Of a stretch of 64,000 bases of DNA, positions 26,159 through 33,369 are shown piece after piece. This stretch comes from MGIIa-L3 sp11892u (GTDB taxonomy: Archaea > Thermoplasmatota > Poseidoniia > Poseidoniales > Poseidoniaceae). Position numbers and translations under genes: made by a program. The stretch lies in assembly GCA_965659685.1 (NCBI GenBank), contig CBFHXB010000002.1, positions 1 to 64,000 of the forward strand. The letters are read 5' to 3'. Every line of letters begins with the position of its first letter. Positions within the stretch are counted from its first letter, which is position 1. Under the pieces are notes generated by a model that had not been told where the DNA came from, did not search any database, and worked only from the letters and a program-made list of their open reading frames with translations.

Positions 26159-26602
26159 TCACCACTTGTACTCCCGCCAATCCTTGGCGTGCTCTGGGAT
26201 GTATTTGTTCGCCGCGTGCTTGACGATGATGGTGTCAGGCAAGACGAACTTGAGGTAGATGACGCCCATCATGATGAGGGTGACGAGGGTGATGGCCAAG
26301 TGGTAGGCCAGCTGCTGCTGGTCCCAGCCCTTGATGAGTCCGTACATCATCGAGAACGACCAGTACATGACCCAGAACAGCCCCCAGCCGAGGAAGGACA
26401 TCGTGAGGTAGGACGCGCCAGAGGGTGCGAGGGAGGCGGACACGATGGAGCCAACTTCGGCTTCGGTGAAGACGCCACGATCGATGGCCTCGTCGAGTTG
26501 CTTTTCGCTCAATTCAACCTCGAGGAGTGCCTTTCGTGCGTCCTCGATGGGGACCGTACCGTCGGCAACCATGCGCAGGAGCTTGGTGACTTCGTCGTCC
26601 AT
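26159..26602 (-). CDS. Small membrane subunit of the cytochrome b/Rieske operon, unknown family
   Basis: A 147-residue protein. The first 55 residues are soluble and helical (MDDEVTKLLRMVADGTVPI...), then two helices (LTMSFLGWGLFWVMYWSFSM and LAYHLAITLVTLIMMGVIYL), and a basic C-terminus. ATG 26602 overlaps the stop of the upstream gene (TGATG). Its place between the CxCH protein and the Rieske gene implies a structural or assembly role in the complex. Confidence 0.75.
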   Translation of the reverse strand: MDDEVTKLLRMVADGTVPIEDARKALLEVELSEKQLDEAIDRGVFTEAEVGSIVSASLAPSGASYLTMSFLGWGLFWVMYWSFSMMYGLIKGWDQQQLAYHLAITLVTLIMMGVIYLKFVLPDTIIVKHAANKYIPEHAKDWREYKW

Positions 26603-27417
26603 CACTGGTCACCTCGGCGGTTCAGGTGGTAGCGGAGGCGCAATTGGTTGGAGCGCCCTTGGTAGGAGGTGGAGAAGCCGTAACGCAGCAGGAAACCGGC
26701 GAACACGATCACGACGATGACGGCACCGAACCCAAGCAGACCAAGCCAGTGGGCTCGAAGTTTGGCACCCATGTGGTGAAGGTCAACGCCGTGGTGGTCG
26801 GGCTCCGGAGCCTGGACGTTTCCGTCTCCTGCAAAGAGGGTGCGAAGGCCATCAGGCGAGGCGCCTCCGTCCTCCGGGAGGGTGAAGAACAACTGGTTCC
26901 AACGGTCGTCTGCGCCGGGCACGGCGTCGCCGTTGACGCTGTTGCCGGTGATCCAGAAGGTCACGGCGTCGCTTCCCGCAGCGGGGGCGGTCCACTCGAT
27001 GACCCACATTCGGTCGGCGACGTTTGCGCTGGCTTCGATCTGCGTCAGGGTGGTCACGTCGCCCTCCCAATTTTGCACGTCTTCGCCGCCGAGGGTTCCG
27101 TCGCTGACGCGCATCGAGAAGCCGCCGGTCCATGCTCCGCCGGCCTCAGGGCCGCCGATGAGTTGCAGGTGCATGGTGTAGGTCACGCCCTCGGTCCAGC
27201 CGTAGGGGACCTCGTCGAGGATGACCTGCACGGTGTTGTCCGCGTCCGGGTTGTGGCAGAGGCAGCCTTCTTTGGCGACGTCCTCGATGACCTCGCCGGC
27301 GTTGTTCTGTTCGCCACCGATGCCGGTGTGGTAGGACGTCGCCGCTCCTGGGAGCAACAACGCAAATACGAGCAGGGCGGCGAGGGAAAGCCTGAGCGTG
27401 GAGGAGCGCTTGAGCAT
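26602..27417 (-). CDS. Exported, membrane-anchored protein with a CxCH motif (choice-of-anchor V/Reeler-like)
   Basis: A 271-residue protein: signal peptide (LSLAALLVFALLLPGAAT), then EGCLCHNPDAD near residue 52, a beta-sandwich-like region (YTMHLQLIGG...GGFSMRVSDGTLGG), a His-rich linker (DHHGVDLHHMG) and a C-terminal helix (LLGFGAVIVVIVFAGFLLR). The layout resembles Reeler-like 'choice-of-anchor V' proteins, which commonly carry a C-x-x-C-H near the start; here spacing is C-x-C-H, so heme c attachment is uncertain. As first gene of the Rieske/cytochrome b operon it may be an extracytoplasmic redox or metal-binding partner. Confidence 0.65.
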   Translation of the reverse strand: MLKRSSTLRLSLAALLVFALLLPGAATSYHTGIGGEQNNAGEVIEDVAKEGCLCHNPDADNTVQVILDEVPYGWTEGVTYTMHLQLIGGPEAGGAWTGGFSMRVSDGTLGGEDVQNWEGDVTTLTQIEASANVADRMWVIEWTAPAAGSDAVTFWITGNSVNGDAVPGADDRWNQLFFTLPEDGGASPDGLRTLFAGDGNVQAPEPDHHGVDLHHMGAKLRAHWLGLLGFGAVIVVIVFAGFLLRYGFSTSYQGRSNQLRLRYHLNRRGDQ

Positions 27418-27453
27418 GACCTCACCCTATGCCCTAAGCGACTTGGATGGGAC

Positions 27454-27462
27454 CCTTAAACA
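27454..27462 (-). promoter_or_regulatory. TATA box of the Rieske/cytochrome b operon
   Basis: On the minus strand GTTTAAGGG is centred about 41 nt upstream of ATG 27417, predicting a transcript start near 27431 and a leader of about 14 nt that includes GGTGAGG as Shine-Dalgarno. Confidence 0.5.
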
Positions 27463-27510
27463 TTGTCTGCTGAATGGCATAATGTAGCGGCGCAGTGCCC
27501 CGTTTCTAAC

Positions 27511-27520
27511 GTTATAGACG
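27511..27520 (+). promoter_or_regulatory. TATA box upstream of TPR gene
   Basis: GTTATAGACG lies about 48 nt upstream of ATG 27563. Predicted transcription would start near 27540, close to a short ATG (27537) opening a nine-codon frame whose TGA overlaps the TPR start codon. Confidence 0.4.
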
Positions 27521-27562
27521 GGGGGTCAGAAACTTCATGCCAAGCCGGGCCTTGGACGACGC

Positions 27563-27862
27563 ATGACGGAGCACGCTTTCGACAACGTCTACGGGCTCTC
27601 AGACGACCAACTCCGTCGCCTTGACGAAGCGGAGGAGTTCATGCTCAGGGGCGAGATCGGGAAAGCCGAGACCGTCCTCCTTGCCATGCTCGAAGAGGAC
27701 GATGAGTGCATTCCGGTCCTTTCGAACCTCGGTCACATGCACGGCCGCCACCTCTCGGAATTTGAGCAAGCCGTCGCGTACTACAACCGGGTCTTGGAGC
27801 TTGAACCCGACAATGCATGGGCGCGTGACGCTCGCCGGCGCTACCTCCGATACGTCGAGTGA
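27563..27862 (+). CDS. TPR-repeat protein
   Basis: A 99-residue soluble protein made of about two tetratricopeptide repeats: LDEAEEFMLRGEIGKAETVLLAML, then a unit with VLSNLGHMHGRHL...FEQAVAYYNRVLELEPDNAWA, with the typical 'A..yy..vLelePdn..A' ending. TPRs mediate protein-protein binding. It precedes the FtsZ-like gene by 45 nt in the same direction, so the two are probably co-transcribed. No catalytic residue is visible. Confidence 0.8.
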   Translation: MTEHAFDNVYGLSDDQLRRLDEAEEFMLRGEIGKAETVLLAMLEEDDECIPVLSNLGHMHGRHLSEFEQAVAYYNRVLELEPDNAWARDARRRYLRYVE

Positions 27863-27907
27863 ACGCGTGGCTCAGGTTGATGGACCGGAGCACCCTCATC
27901 GGGTGGC

Positions 27908-28825
27908 ATGGACGGCGGTCAAATCATCATCGCCGGGGTCGGGGGCCTCGGTTGTGCATGGGCCGCTTCGGCCCACCGCCGCTGCCCAAGCACCCGACTG
28001 CTCGCGGTTGACGCTGACGACCGAAGCCTGCGCATCGGAGCAGAAGGTCACGTGCTTCGTCTGGGTCACGCCCTCGAGGCTGAGGGTTGTGCTGCGCTGC
28101 CGGCTCTTGCAGAACAGCGCATGCGTCGACTTGACGCCATGGCACGCCCCGTCTTGGAAGGCGCTGAACTGGTGGTCCTCCTTGCTGGACTTGGTGGTGG
28201 AGCGGGCAGCGGGGCAGCGGCTGAACTCGCCCGACAGGCCCGCAGGGCGGGGGCGATCGTCATTGCCGTCGCATCGCTTCCCTTTGCCACGGAGCAGCCG
28301 CACCGGTATGCGATCGCTGAACAAGCGCTGACCGGCCTGGAAGCAAACGCCGACGTCACCGTTCGCATCTCCTTGGAACGGTTGGCCCATCGTGCACGAG
28401 CACGAGGCGAGGACTGGGCGATGGGATCCGAGTGGATCGAAGATTTGGTGGACGGTTTGGTGCACTCTTTGCTCAACATGAGCCTGATGAACCTCGATCT
28501 GATGGACCTCAGGGCCATCCTTGCCAACGGTGGCGCTGCCACGTTGTTGGTGGGAAGCGGCCCCTCGGACGACGTCCAAGGCCTCATCCATCAGGCCGCT
28601 GCCGCTCCTCTTTCCGACGTGGACGTCAGCGGAGCATCAGGATGCTACATCCACCTTGAGGGCGGACCGGACATGTCCATCGCCCAAATGGGGGCGATTT
28701 CGGAAGCCTTCACGCGGACGCTGAGCCAAGACGCCAAGGTCATCCTTGGAGCGCGGGTATCGGAAGCCATGTACGGGCGCGTTCGGGTGATTTTGTTGCT
28801 CTCAGGTCTCGGTTCTGAGGCTTAA
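27908..28825 (+). CDS. Divergent FtsZ/tubulin-superfamily protein
   Basis: A 305-residue protein. Residues 9-15 read AGVGGLG like the FtsZ nucleotide-binding start. Residues 94-103 read GLGGGAGSGAA, a variant of the tubulin signature GGGTGTG. Residues 195-200 read NLDLMD, matching the T7 catalytic loop N-x-D-x-x-D of FtsZ ('NLDFADVR'), followed by LRAILANGGAA. The C-terminal region ends with ILGARV...VRVILLLSGL, and the FtsZ C-terminal interaction peptide is missing. This suggests a GTP-binding, possibly polymerising paralogue rather than canonical FtsZ. It ends convergently with a membrane-protein gene (4-nt overlap). Confidence 0.7.
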   Translation: MDGGQIIIAGVGGLGCAWAASAHRRCPSTRLLAVDADDRSLRIGAEGHVLRLGHALEAEGCAALPALAEQRMRRLDAMARPVLEGAELVVLLAGLGGGAGSGAAAELARQARRAGAIVIAVASLPFATEQPHRYAIAEQALTGLEANADVTVRISLERLAHRARARGEDWAMGSEWIEDLVDGLVHSLLNMSLMNLDLMDLRAILANGGAATLLVGSGPSDDVQGLIHQAAAAPLSDVDVSGASGCYIHLEGGPDMSIAQMGAISEAFTRTLSQDAKVILGARVSEAMYGRVRVILLLSGLGSEA

Positions 28826-30093
28826 TCGACCACTTCGATGACGTCGTCGTTCTCCGATTCAGCGGGGATGGCTTCCGTCACAGGCGCCGTTGCTTCCTCC
28901 ACTTGGGGTGCGGCAACCTCGTCTTCTTCGACGGCCGACGCGGCTTGTTCTTCCAGGCGCTCGAAAAGCCGTGCTCCCATGGCGGCGTGCTCCATCGCCC
29001 TTGCGTGACGGTTGGCAAGGGCAGGGCCCGTGCTTCGGAGCAAGGCCAGGAGGGTCAGGGCCACGACGACGTGGCCGAGGAACAACACCCCGCTCACGCC
29101 TGCGACGACGGTGCTCAGCATGGCGACCGACCCTGCGTAGGCGTATCCGAAAGCGAGTCCCCAGAAGAGGGCGTTGGAGCGACGCACCAGGCCCAATTCT
29201 GAGCCGCTCGATTTGCTGGTCATGGACCACACGGCCATCACCACGGTCACGATCATTAGGACGATCTCCTCGACGGCGGTCGCCACTTGCGGCTGTTGCG
29301 AGGTGATGTGGCGCCATGCGGTGCCAAGATGCCATGCTGCGAACCCCACGGCGAGCACGTGCCACCGCCCAAACATGCGTGAAGTCCACCTGTCGCTCCC
29401 GCATGCACGGCGACCTTCCGCCGTCAGGAATTCACCGGCCACCACGAGAACGACCAAACCGGCCGCCAGGCCAATTTGGTCAAACAAGACGTCGAACAGG
29501 CCGACGGATGCCGTGAGGATCGAGGTGCCTGCGAGTGCGCCCTGGGCGAGCAAGACCGCCACCAACAAGATGGCCATGATGCCAAGGCGCACGCTGGTCG
29601 CAAAGCCGCCGGGCGGGGAGCGGGGTGCAGCGGTCAGGGTGGACGTGGGCCATCGCACGACGGCACTTCGAAAGGACCGTCCTTGACCGATCGACCACGC
29701 CACAAAGAGGGCGGCCAGGGCGAGGGGCAGCGTGGAACCAACACCGGCCCCTTCGACGGCCGTGAGCAGGAGGCCTGCGAGCACGGCTCCGAGGGCCAAC
29801 GGTGCCAGCAGCACCGTCACCAACGTCCAGGGTGCGCCGCCCTTCTCGGCCACCACCCACCCTCGAACGGTGGGCTGTTCAGCCAGCATGGCCACACCGG
29901 CATAGGCCAGCCCCATGCCAACGAAGGCGGCCGCAGATTCCACCTCGAGGTCTCGGGAGCCACCGACGACCAAGAAGAGGGCGACGACCAGCGCGAAAAA
30001 TCCGAGCAAATGAGGGAGGGTCGCGCGAGCGGTCAGTGTCCGGATGAGCCCGAAGATGGTCAACGGGGCTTCCTGCTCCACCTCCGTGTCCAT
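28822..30093 (-). CDS. Polytopic membrane protein of unknown function
   Basis: A 423-residue protein with about ten to twelve hydrophobic helices, starting at ATG 30093 (MDTEVEQEAPLTIFGL). The longer in-frame extension upstream runs over the divergent Pop5-like gene and lacks plausible protein sequence. The C-terminal 60 residues are soluble and acidic (EEQAASAVEEDEVAAPQ...ENDDVIEVVD). No transporter signature is recognised. Confidence 0.7.
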   Translation of the reverse strand: MDTEVEQEAPLTIFGLIRTLTARATLPHLLGFFALVVALFLVVGGSRDLEVESAAAFVGMGLAYAGVAMLAEQPTVRGWVVAEKGGAPWTLVTVLLAPLALGAVLAGLLLTAVEGAGVGSTLPLALAALFVAWSIGQGRSFRSAVVRWPTSTLTAAPRSPPGGFATSVRLGIMAILLVAVLLAQGALAGTSILTASVGLFDVLFDQIGLAAGLVVLVVAGEFLTAEGRRACGSDRWTSRMFGRWHVLAVGFAAWHLGTAWRHITSQQPQVATAVEEIVLMIVTVVMAVWSMTSKSSGSELGLVRRSNALFWGLAFGYAYAGSVAMLSTVVAGVSGVLFLGHVVVALTLLALLRSTGPALANRHARAMEHAAMGARLFERLEEQAASAVEEDEVAAPQVEEATAPVTEAIPAESENDDVIEVVD

Positions 30094-30168
30094 CGCTCCT
30101 TCAACCGACGCCCTCCCTTTCAACGTGCGGGGAGAACGGTCATCAAGGGCGGCTTGAAACGGTGGGGC

Positions 30169-30501
30169 ATGGCCCGACCGTCGAAGGCTCATCGCCCGAA
30201 ACGGCGGTGGATCGGTGTCGAGGTCGGGTCCCACCTGACCGAACGGGCGCATATTGAGAAGGTGCTTGAGGCGATGTTCGACGTCAACGTGCGGCTCATG
30301 GACGTCGTGCCCGCTCACCAAAGGGACGCCGATGAAGGGGTGGCCATCCTCGGCGTCACCTTGGCCGTGGCGCCCGTTGTGCGCGCTGCCTTGGCCGATG
30401 ATTCGGCATGGACCACCCACGGCCTTCGGAGCGTGACCACCTCTGGAAAAATTCGCCTCGTACGTGAACGCCTTGGCTTGCCTCGGCCGCCACGACGTTG
30501 A
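30169..30501 (+). CDS. Rpp14/Pop5-like RNase P protein component
   Basis: A 110-residue basic protein: MARPSKAHRPKRRWIGVEV, then a helical segment, a strand (VAILGVTLAVAPVVRAAL) and SVTTSGKIRLVRERLG at the end. This resembles the Pop5/Rpp14 layout, where an N-terminal 'R.RYi.fei' strand and a C-terminal 'v.GTi....' motif frame an RNA-binding alpha/beta fold. If correct it assists RNase P RNA in tRNA 5' processing. Similarity is moderate and the protein could be another small RNA-binding protein. It is divergent from the membrane-protein gene and 25 nt upstream of another small gene. Confidence 0.5.
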   Translation: MARPSKAHRPKRRWIGVEVGSHLTERAHIEKVLEAMFDVNVRLMDVVPAHQRDADEGVAILGVTLAVAPVVRAALADDSAWTTHGLRSVTTSGKIRLVRERLGLPRPPRR

Positions 30502-30526
30502 TGAAGCAAAGCGCAGAGGCGATGAC

Positions 30527-31030
30527 ATGGGGGCCGGAGGGGACGCACCACCGTTGCGTCTTCAGGACGTGGTCATGCTGGTTGGGCTGAGCCTCCTTGT
30601 GGGGAGCATCGTCATGCTGGCATGGGACGACCCCGTGGCCCTCAACACCGAAGAGGCCGTCTCAGGAAACGCCAGGCTTGGGCAGGGCGCGACCGTCGAG
30701 GTGACCTACAGCGTCGAGCAGACGTCCATCGTCACCTTCCGTTTCCAGATGGAAGGTCAGGACGAGGTCCTGATCACCGAGGCCGTGGCCGCCGGTGACG
30801 GCGGGACGCAGACCTTTGAGGTGCCAGAGCGGGGTGCCGTGTCGTGGTCCATTTCAATTTCTGAGGGGACGGGTGAAGTGGACGTCGACCTGAACCGTGG
30901 GGTCTTGAGCCTTGCATGGCCTCCGCTTCTCGGTGCAGCCCTGGTGGGCTATGCAGTGGTGCTTTCCTTGAAGGCGAAAGCTGCCGATGCAGACGATGAT
31001 GCTGGCATGGACGCCGAACTGCTTGACTGA
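30527..31030 (+). CDS. Membrane protein with an extracytoplasmic beta domain flanked by two helices
   Basis: A 167-residue protein starting at ATG 30527. A helix (VVMLVGLSLLVGSIVMLAW) is followed by about 90 residues of beta-rich polar sequence (VEVTYSVEQTSIVTFRFQ...GAVSWSISISEGTGEVDVD), a second helix (LLGAALVGYAVVLSL) and a short acidic tail. The middle part should face outside. No family recognised. It is convergent with the HemK-BirA gene, 3 nt apart. Confidence 0.7.
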   Translation: MGAGGDAPPLRLQDVVMLVGLSLLVGSIVMLAWDDPVALNTEEAVSGNARLGQGATVEVTYSVEQTSIVTFRFQMEGQDEVLITEAVAAGDGGTQTFEVPERGAVSWSISISEGTGEVDVDLNRGVLSLAWPPLLGAALVGYAVVLSLKAKAADADDDAGMDAELLD

Positions 31031-31033
31031 GCC

Positions 31034-32449
31034 CTAGGGCCACGACCGCCACTGGACGTGGTCGAGGTCGGTGAGGGCTTCATTGTGCTCTTTCACGATC
31101 AGGTTCCCGTGAGGATCAAGGCCTTCGGGAACCAAGGACTTCCCATCGAGATCCTCCAAGCCCAACCGTTGGGAAGAGGCTTGGTATGCCACGACAGCCT
31201 CCTCGGAGAGGTGCCTTCTTCCCAGTGGGGTGCTCAGCGAAGCCAAACGTGAGCACAAACGGGTTGTCAAGGCGCGGCGAACCTCTTCGGCGTTTTGACC
31301 TTCAAGGAAGGCACGTGGCGTTCCATCCACCGTGGGCGAGCCGGGGGTCAGGTTCAATCCGAGTCCAGCGACCACGCGTGTTCGGCGACCCTGCTGCCTG
31401 CTTTCGATGAGCCATCCTCCAACCTTGCCCAAGCCGTCGAGGTCAACGATGAGGTCGTTTGGCCACTTCAGGAGCACCGCATCTTCACGAAGACCGCTGA
31501 CGTCCAGCAGCACATCCTTGGCGGCCAAGGCGCAGGCGGCTTGCAGAAGGCCGTGAGCGGGCATCGGGGATGATCCATCGTGGATGACCCACGACGCGGT
31601 CAGGTCACCACGTTCGGAGGCCCATGATGCTGCACGGCGTCCTCGGCCTTCGGTTTGCTGCTCGGCTCGCAGACTTTCACCGACCGTTCGCTCCCCGCTG
31701 AGCAAGTCCGCGTTCGTGCTTCCTGTGCTCTTGACGGTGGCGTGCTTGGCGTGCGGCCATGCCGGTTCGAGCACCGCCACCACAAGGTGCTCACCGTCGT
31801 CAAAGGAAAGACGACGCTCAACGCTGGAACACCAACCTCGTGCGGTGGCGGCCATGCGGAGACCGTCCATGCCGTCTTCACGAAGGACGAGCAAGGCGCG
31901 GCGTTGCGGCCGGACAGGGAGGTTGGCCAACATGCCGAGCAAGGCGATGCCCGATCCCTCAGGGATTGGGTCGGAGAGTGAGGCTTCCTCAAGCGGGCCC
32001 AAGTGCGCTTCGTTGGGATTCACGGCCGGAAGGTAGGGCGTGTTCCACACGACGAGGTCTGCTCCTGCCAGGTGGGTTGCGTCGAGGTCCCTGATGTCGG
32101 ATTCCATCACCCGAACCCTATGGCCATGTTCCGCCAACACCTGCCGGCTTGCCGCGACCGCGTAGGGGTGGACGTCGCAACCGCCGACGTTCCAACCGTC
32201 TGCGGCCAACTGGAGGAGGAGCGCTCCGCTGCCCACCCCGACCTCAAAGGCCGTTCGTCCGCCTCCCGGACCGAGGGCGGTCAACGCCGAGGCCAACAGG
32301 TCCGTGTCCTCCCTCGGCGGGTAGACCGTCGGCGGAATGACGAGGTCCCAAGGACGGCCTGAACCGTCCGTCCAACGGCGGGCCGCAGAGGTCCGTTCGA
32401 GGCGGAGGCGTTCGTCCTCGGCATCGTTGGCACCAAATGGAGCGTCCAT
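31034..32449 (-). CDS. Fusion of HemK/Mtq2-like methyltransferase and biotin-protein ligase (BirA)
   Basis: A 471-residue two-domain protein. The N-terminal 235 residues are a class I SAM methyltransferase: FEVGVGSGALLLQLA near residue 70 (SAM loop) and VVWNTPYLP near 135, a variant of the NPPY motif of glutamine N5-methyltransferases of release factors. From about residue 240 comes a biotin ligase catalytic domain: STGSTNADLL, AEQQTEGRGRRAASW (biotinyl-AMP loop) and LLKWPNDLIV, followed by KVGGWLIE, then a small C-terminal domain. It should biotinylate the carrier protein encoded at 10.2 kb. ATG 32449 is preceded by a TATA box at 29 nt, so GTG 32467 is rejected. Confidence 0.85.
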   Translation of the reverse strand: MDAPFGANDAEDERLRLERTSAARRWTDGSGRPWDLVIPPTVYPPREDTDLLASALTALGPGGGRTAFEVGVGSGALLLQLAADGWNVGGCDVHPYAVAASRQVLAEHGHRVRVMESDIRDLDATHLAGADLVVWNTPYLPAVNPNEAHLGPLEEASLSDPIPEGSGIALLGMLANLPVRPQRRALLVLREDGMDGLRMAATARGWCSSVERRLSFDDGEHLVVAVLEPAWPHAKHATVKSTGSTNADLLSGERTVGESLRAEQQTEGRGRRAASWASERGDLTASWVIHDGSSPMPAHGLLQAACALAAKDVLLDVSGLREDAVLLKWPNDLIVDLDGLGKVGGWLIESRQQGRRTRVVAGLGLNLTPGSPTVDGTPRAFLEGQNAEEVRRALTTRLCSRLASLSTPLGRRHLSEEAVVAYQASSQRLGLEDLDGKSLVPEGLDPHGNLIVKEHNEALTDLDHVQWRSWP

Positions 32450-32474
32450 GGGGTTCACTTCCTCCACCGTAGGT

Positions 32475-32483
32475 GCTATACAT
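32475..32483 (-). promoter_or_regulatory. TATA box of the HemK-BirA gene
   Basis: TGTATAGCA on the minus strand is centred about 29 nt before ATG 32449, consistent with leaderless or near-leaderless transcription. Confidence 0.5.
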
Positions 32484-32539
32484 CAGGGTGCTGCGTGCCC
32501 GGGCGTCATGCGAAGGCGCGTCGTCCTATACTCCGGTAT

Positions 32540-32550
32540 CTTCATAAAGG
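32540..32550 (+). promoter_or_regulatory. Probable TATA box for tRNA-Lys
   Basis: TCTTCATAAAG is centred about 41 nt upstream of the tRNA, predicting a short 5' leader of about 15 nt for RNase P. CCTATACTC near 32526 is a second candidate. Confidence 0.4.
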
Positions 32551-32585
32551 GAGGTCCGGTCGGACGCTCGCCCAAGATGCGCATT

Positions 32586-32659
32586 GGGCCTGTAGCTTAG
32601 CCAGGTAGAGCGTCGGGCTTTTAACCCGATGGTCGCGGGTTCGAACCCCGTCGGGCCCG
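32586..32659 (+). tRNA. tRNA-Lys (anticodon TTT)
   Basis: A complete 74-nt cloverleaf. Acceptor GGGCCTG pairs with CGGGCCC with one T-G pair, and G is the discriminator. The anticodon stem TCGGG/CCCGA encloses CTTTTAA with anticodon TTT at 32620-32622. The T stem GCGGG/CCCGT encloses TTCGAAC. No intron is present and CCA is not encoded. Confidence 0.95.
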
Positions 32660-32709
32660 CCTGGTCAAGCCTCAGGTCATCGTTTACGGGCCAAAGGCGG
32701 GGATGAAAT

Positions 32710-33360
32710 TTGGTCGTGAAAAGCGCAACGAAGAAGCGCCTCATTGAACTCGGTGTCGAAGAAGAGGCGGCCCACAAATTGGCCACCGATCGAAACATGG
32801 CCGACATCAAGAAGATGAGCCCCGATGAAGTGGCCTCTTGCTTGAGCGTCTCCAAGGAAAGCGACGTTCACGCCAACGTGATGCGCATCATTGCCGACCA
32901 AGGCTCCCGTCGCCGGGCCCAGAAGAAGAGCCGCAAACTCACCATCCGTGCGAAGGCCATCGATGACTACGACCGTCCGGAGATCAGCATCCGCTTCAAC
33001 CCGCTCAACCACACCATGGTGCCTCACCAAGAATTGCTTGGTGCACCAAACATTTCCGCCGAAGAGCAGTTTGCCGTGGAGGCCGACGAACTCGAACCCT
33101 GGGACCTCGTTCGCGAGGACTCCGAAACCGGCGAGCAGCGACTGGCCAAGGAACTGCTCCCAAAGATCCTCATCACCGATCCTGTCGTTCAGGTCATCAA
33201 GGAGTCCGCTGAAGCGCAAGACGTTGCGGCCCTTGCTGCCAACCCCGACCACAAGCCGCTGGCTTCGGGCTGGATCGCCGACCGTGTGCTCAAGGTTGTT
33301 CGGAAGTCGCCATCCGCTGGCGTCGCCGTCGCCTATCGCCTCATTGTGGAGGGGAGCTGA
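32710..33360 (+). CDS. rpoH: RNA polymerase subunit H (Rpb5 C-terminal homologue) with an N-terminal extension
   Basis: A 216-residue protein, far longer than the usual archaeal RpoH of about 80 residues. The RpoH core lies in the C-terminal half: FNPLNHTMVPHQELL near residue 97, LLPKILITDPVVQVI, and GVAVAYRLIVEG at the end. Residues 1-60 (MVVKSATKKRLIELGVEEE...) are clearly homologous to the N-terminus of RpoA2 at 40184 and resemble a small helical, HhH-like module. The start is TTG 32710; homology with ATG-initiated MVVKSATKK of RpoA2 supports it. Heads the rpoH-rpoB-rpoA1-rpoA2 operon. Confidence 0.9.
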   Translation: MVVKSATKKRLIELGVEEEAAHKLATDRNMADIKKMSPDEVASCLSVSKESDVHANVMRIIADQGSRRRAQKKSRKLTIRAKAIDDYDRPEISIRFNPLNHTMVPHQELLGAPNISAEEQFAVEADELEPWDLVREDSETGEQRLAKELLPKILITDPVVQVIKESAEAQDVAALAANPDHKPLASGWIADRVLKVVRKSPSAGVAVAYRLIVEGS

Positions 33361-33369
33361 ACCGGAGGG

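Noticed and set aside
29476..30168. Upstream extension of the Pop5-like frame
   Set aside because: It is antisense to the membrane-protein gene and has Arg/Gly/His-rich non-protein composition; ATG 30169 gives the plausible protein.
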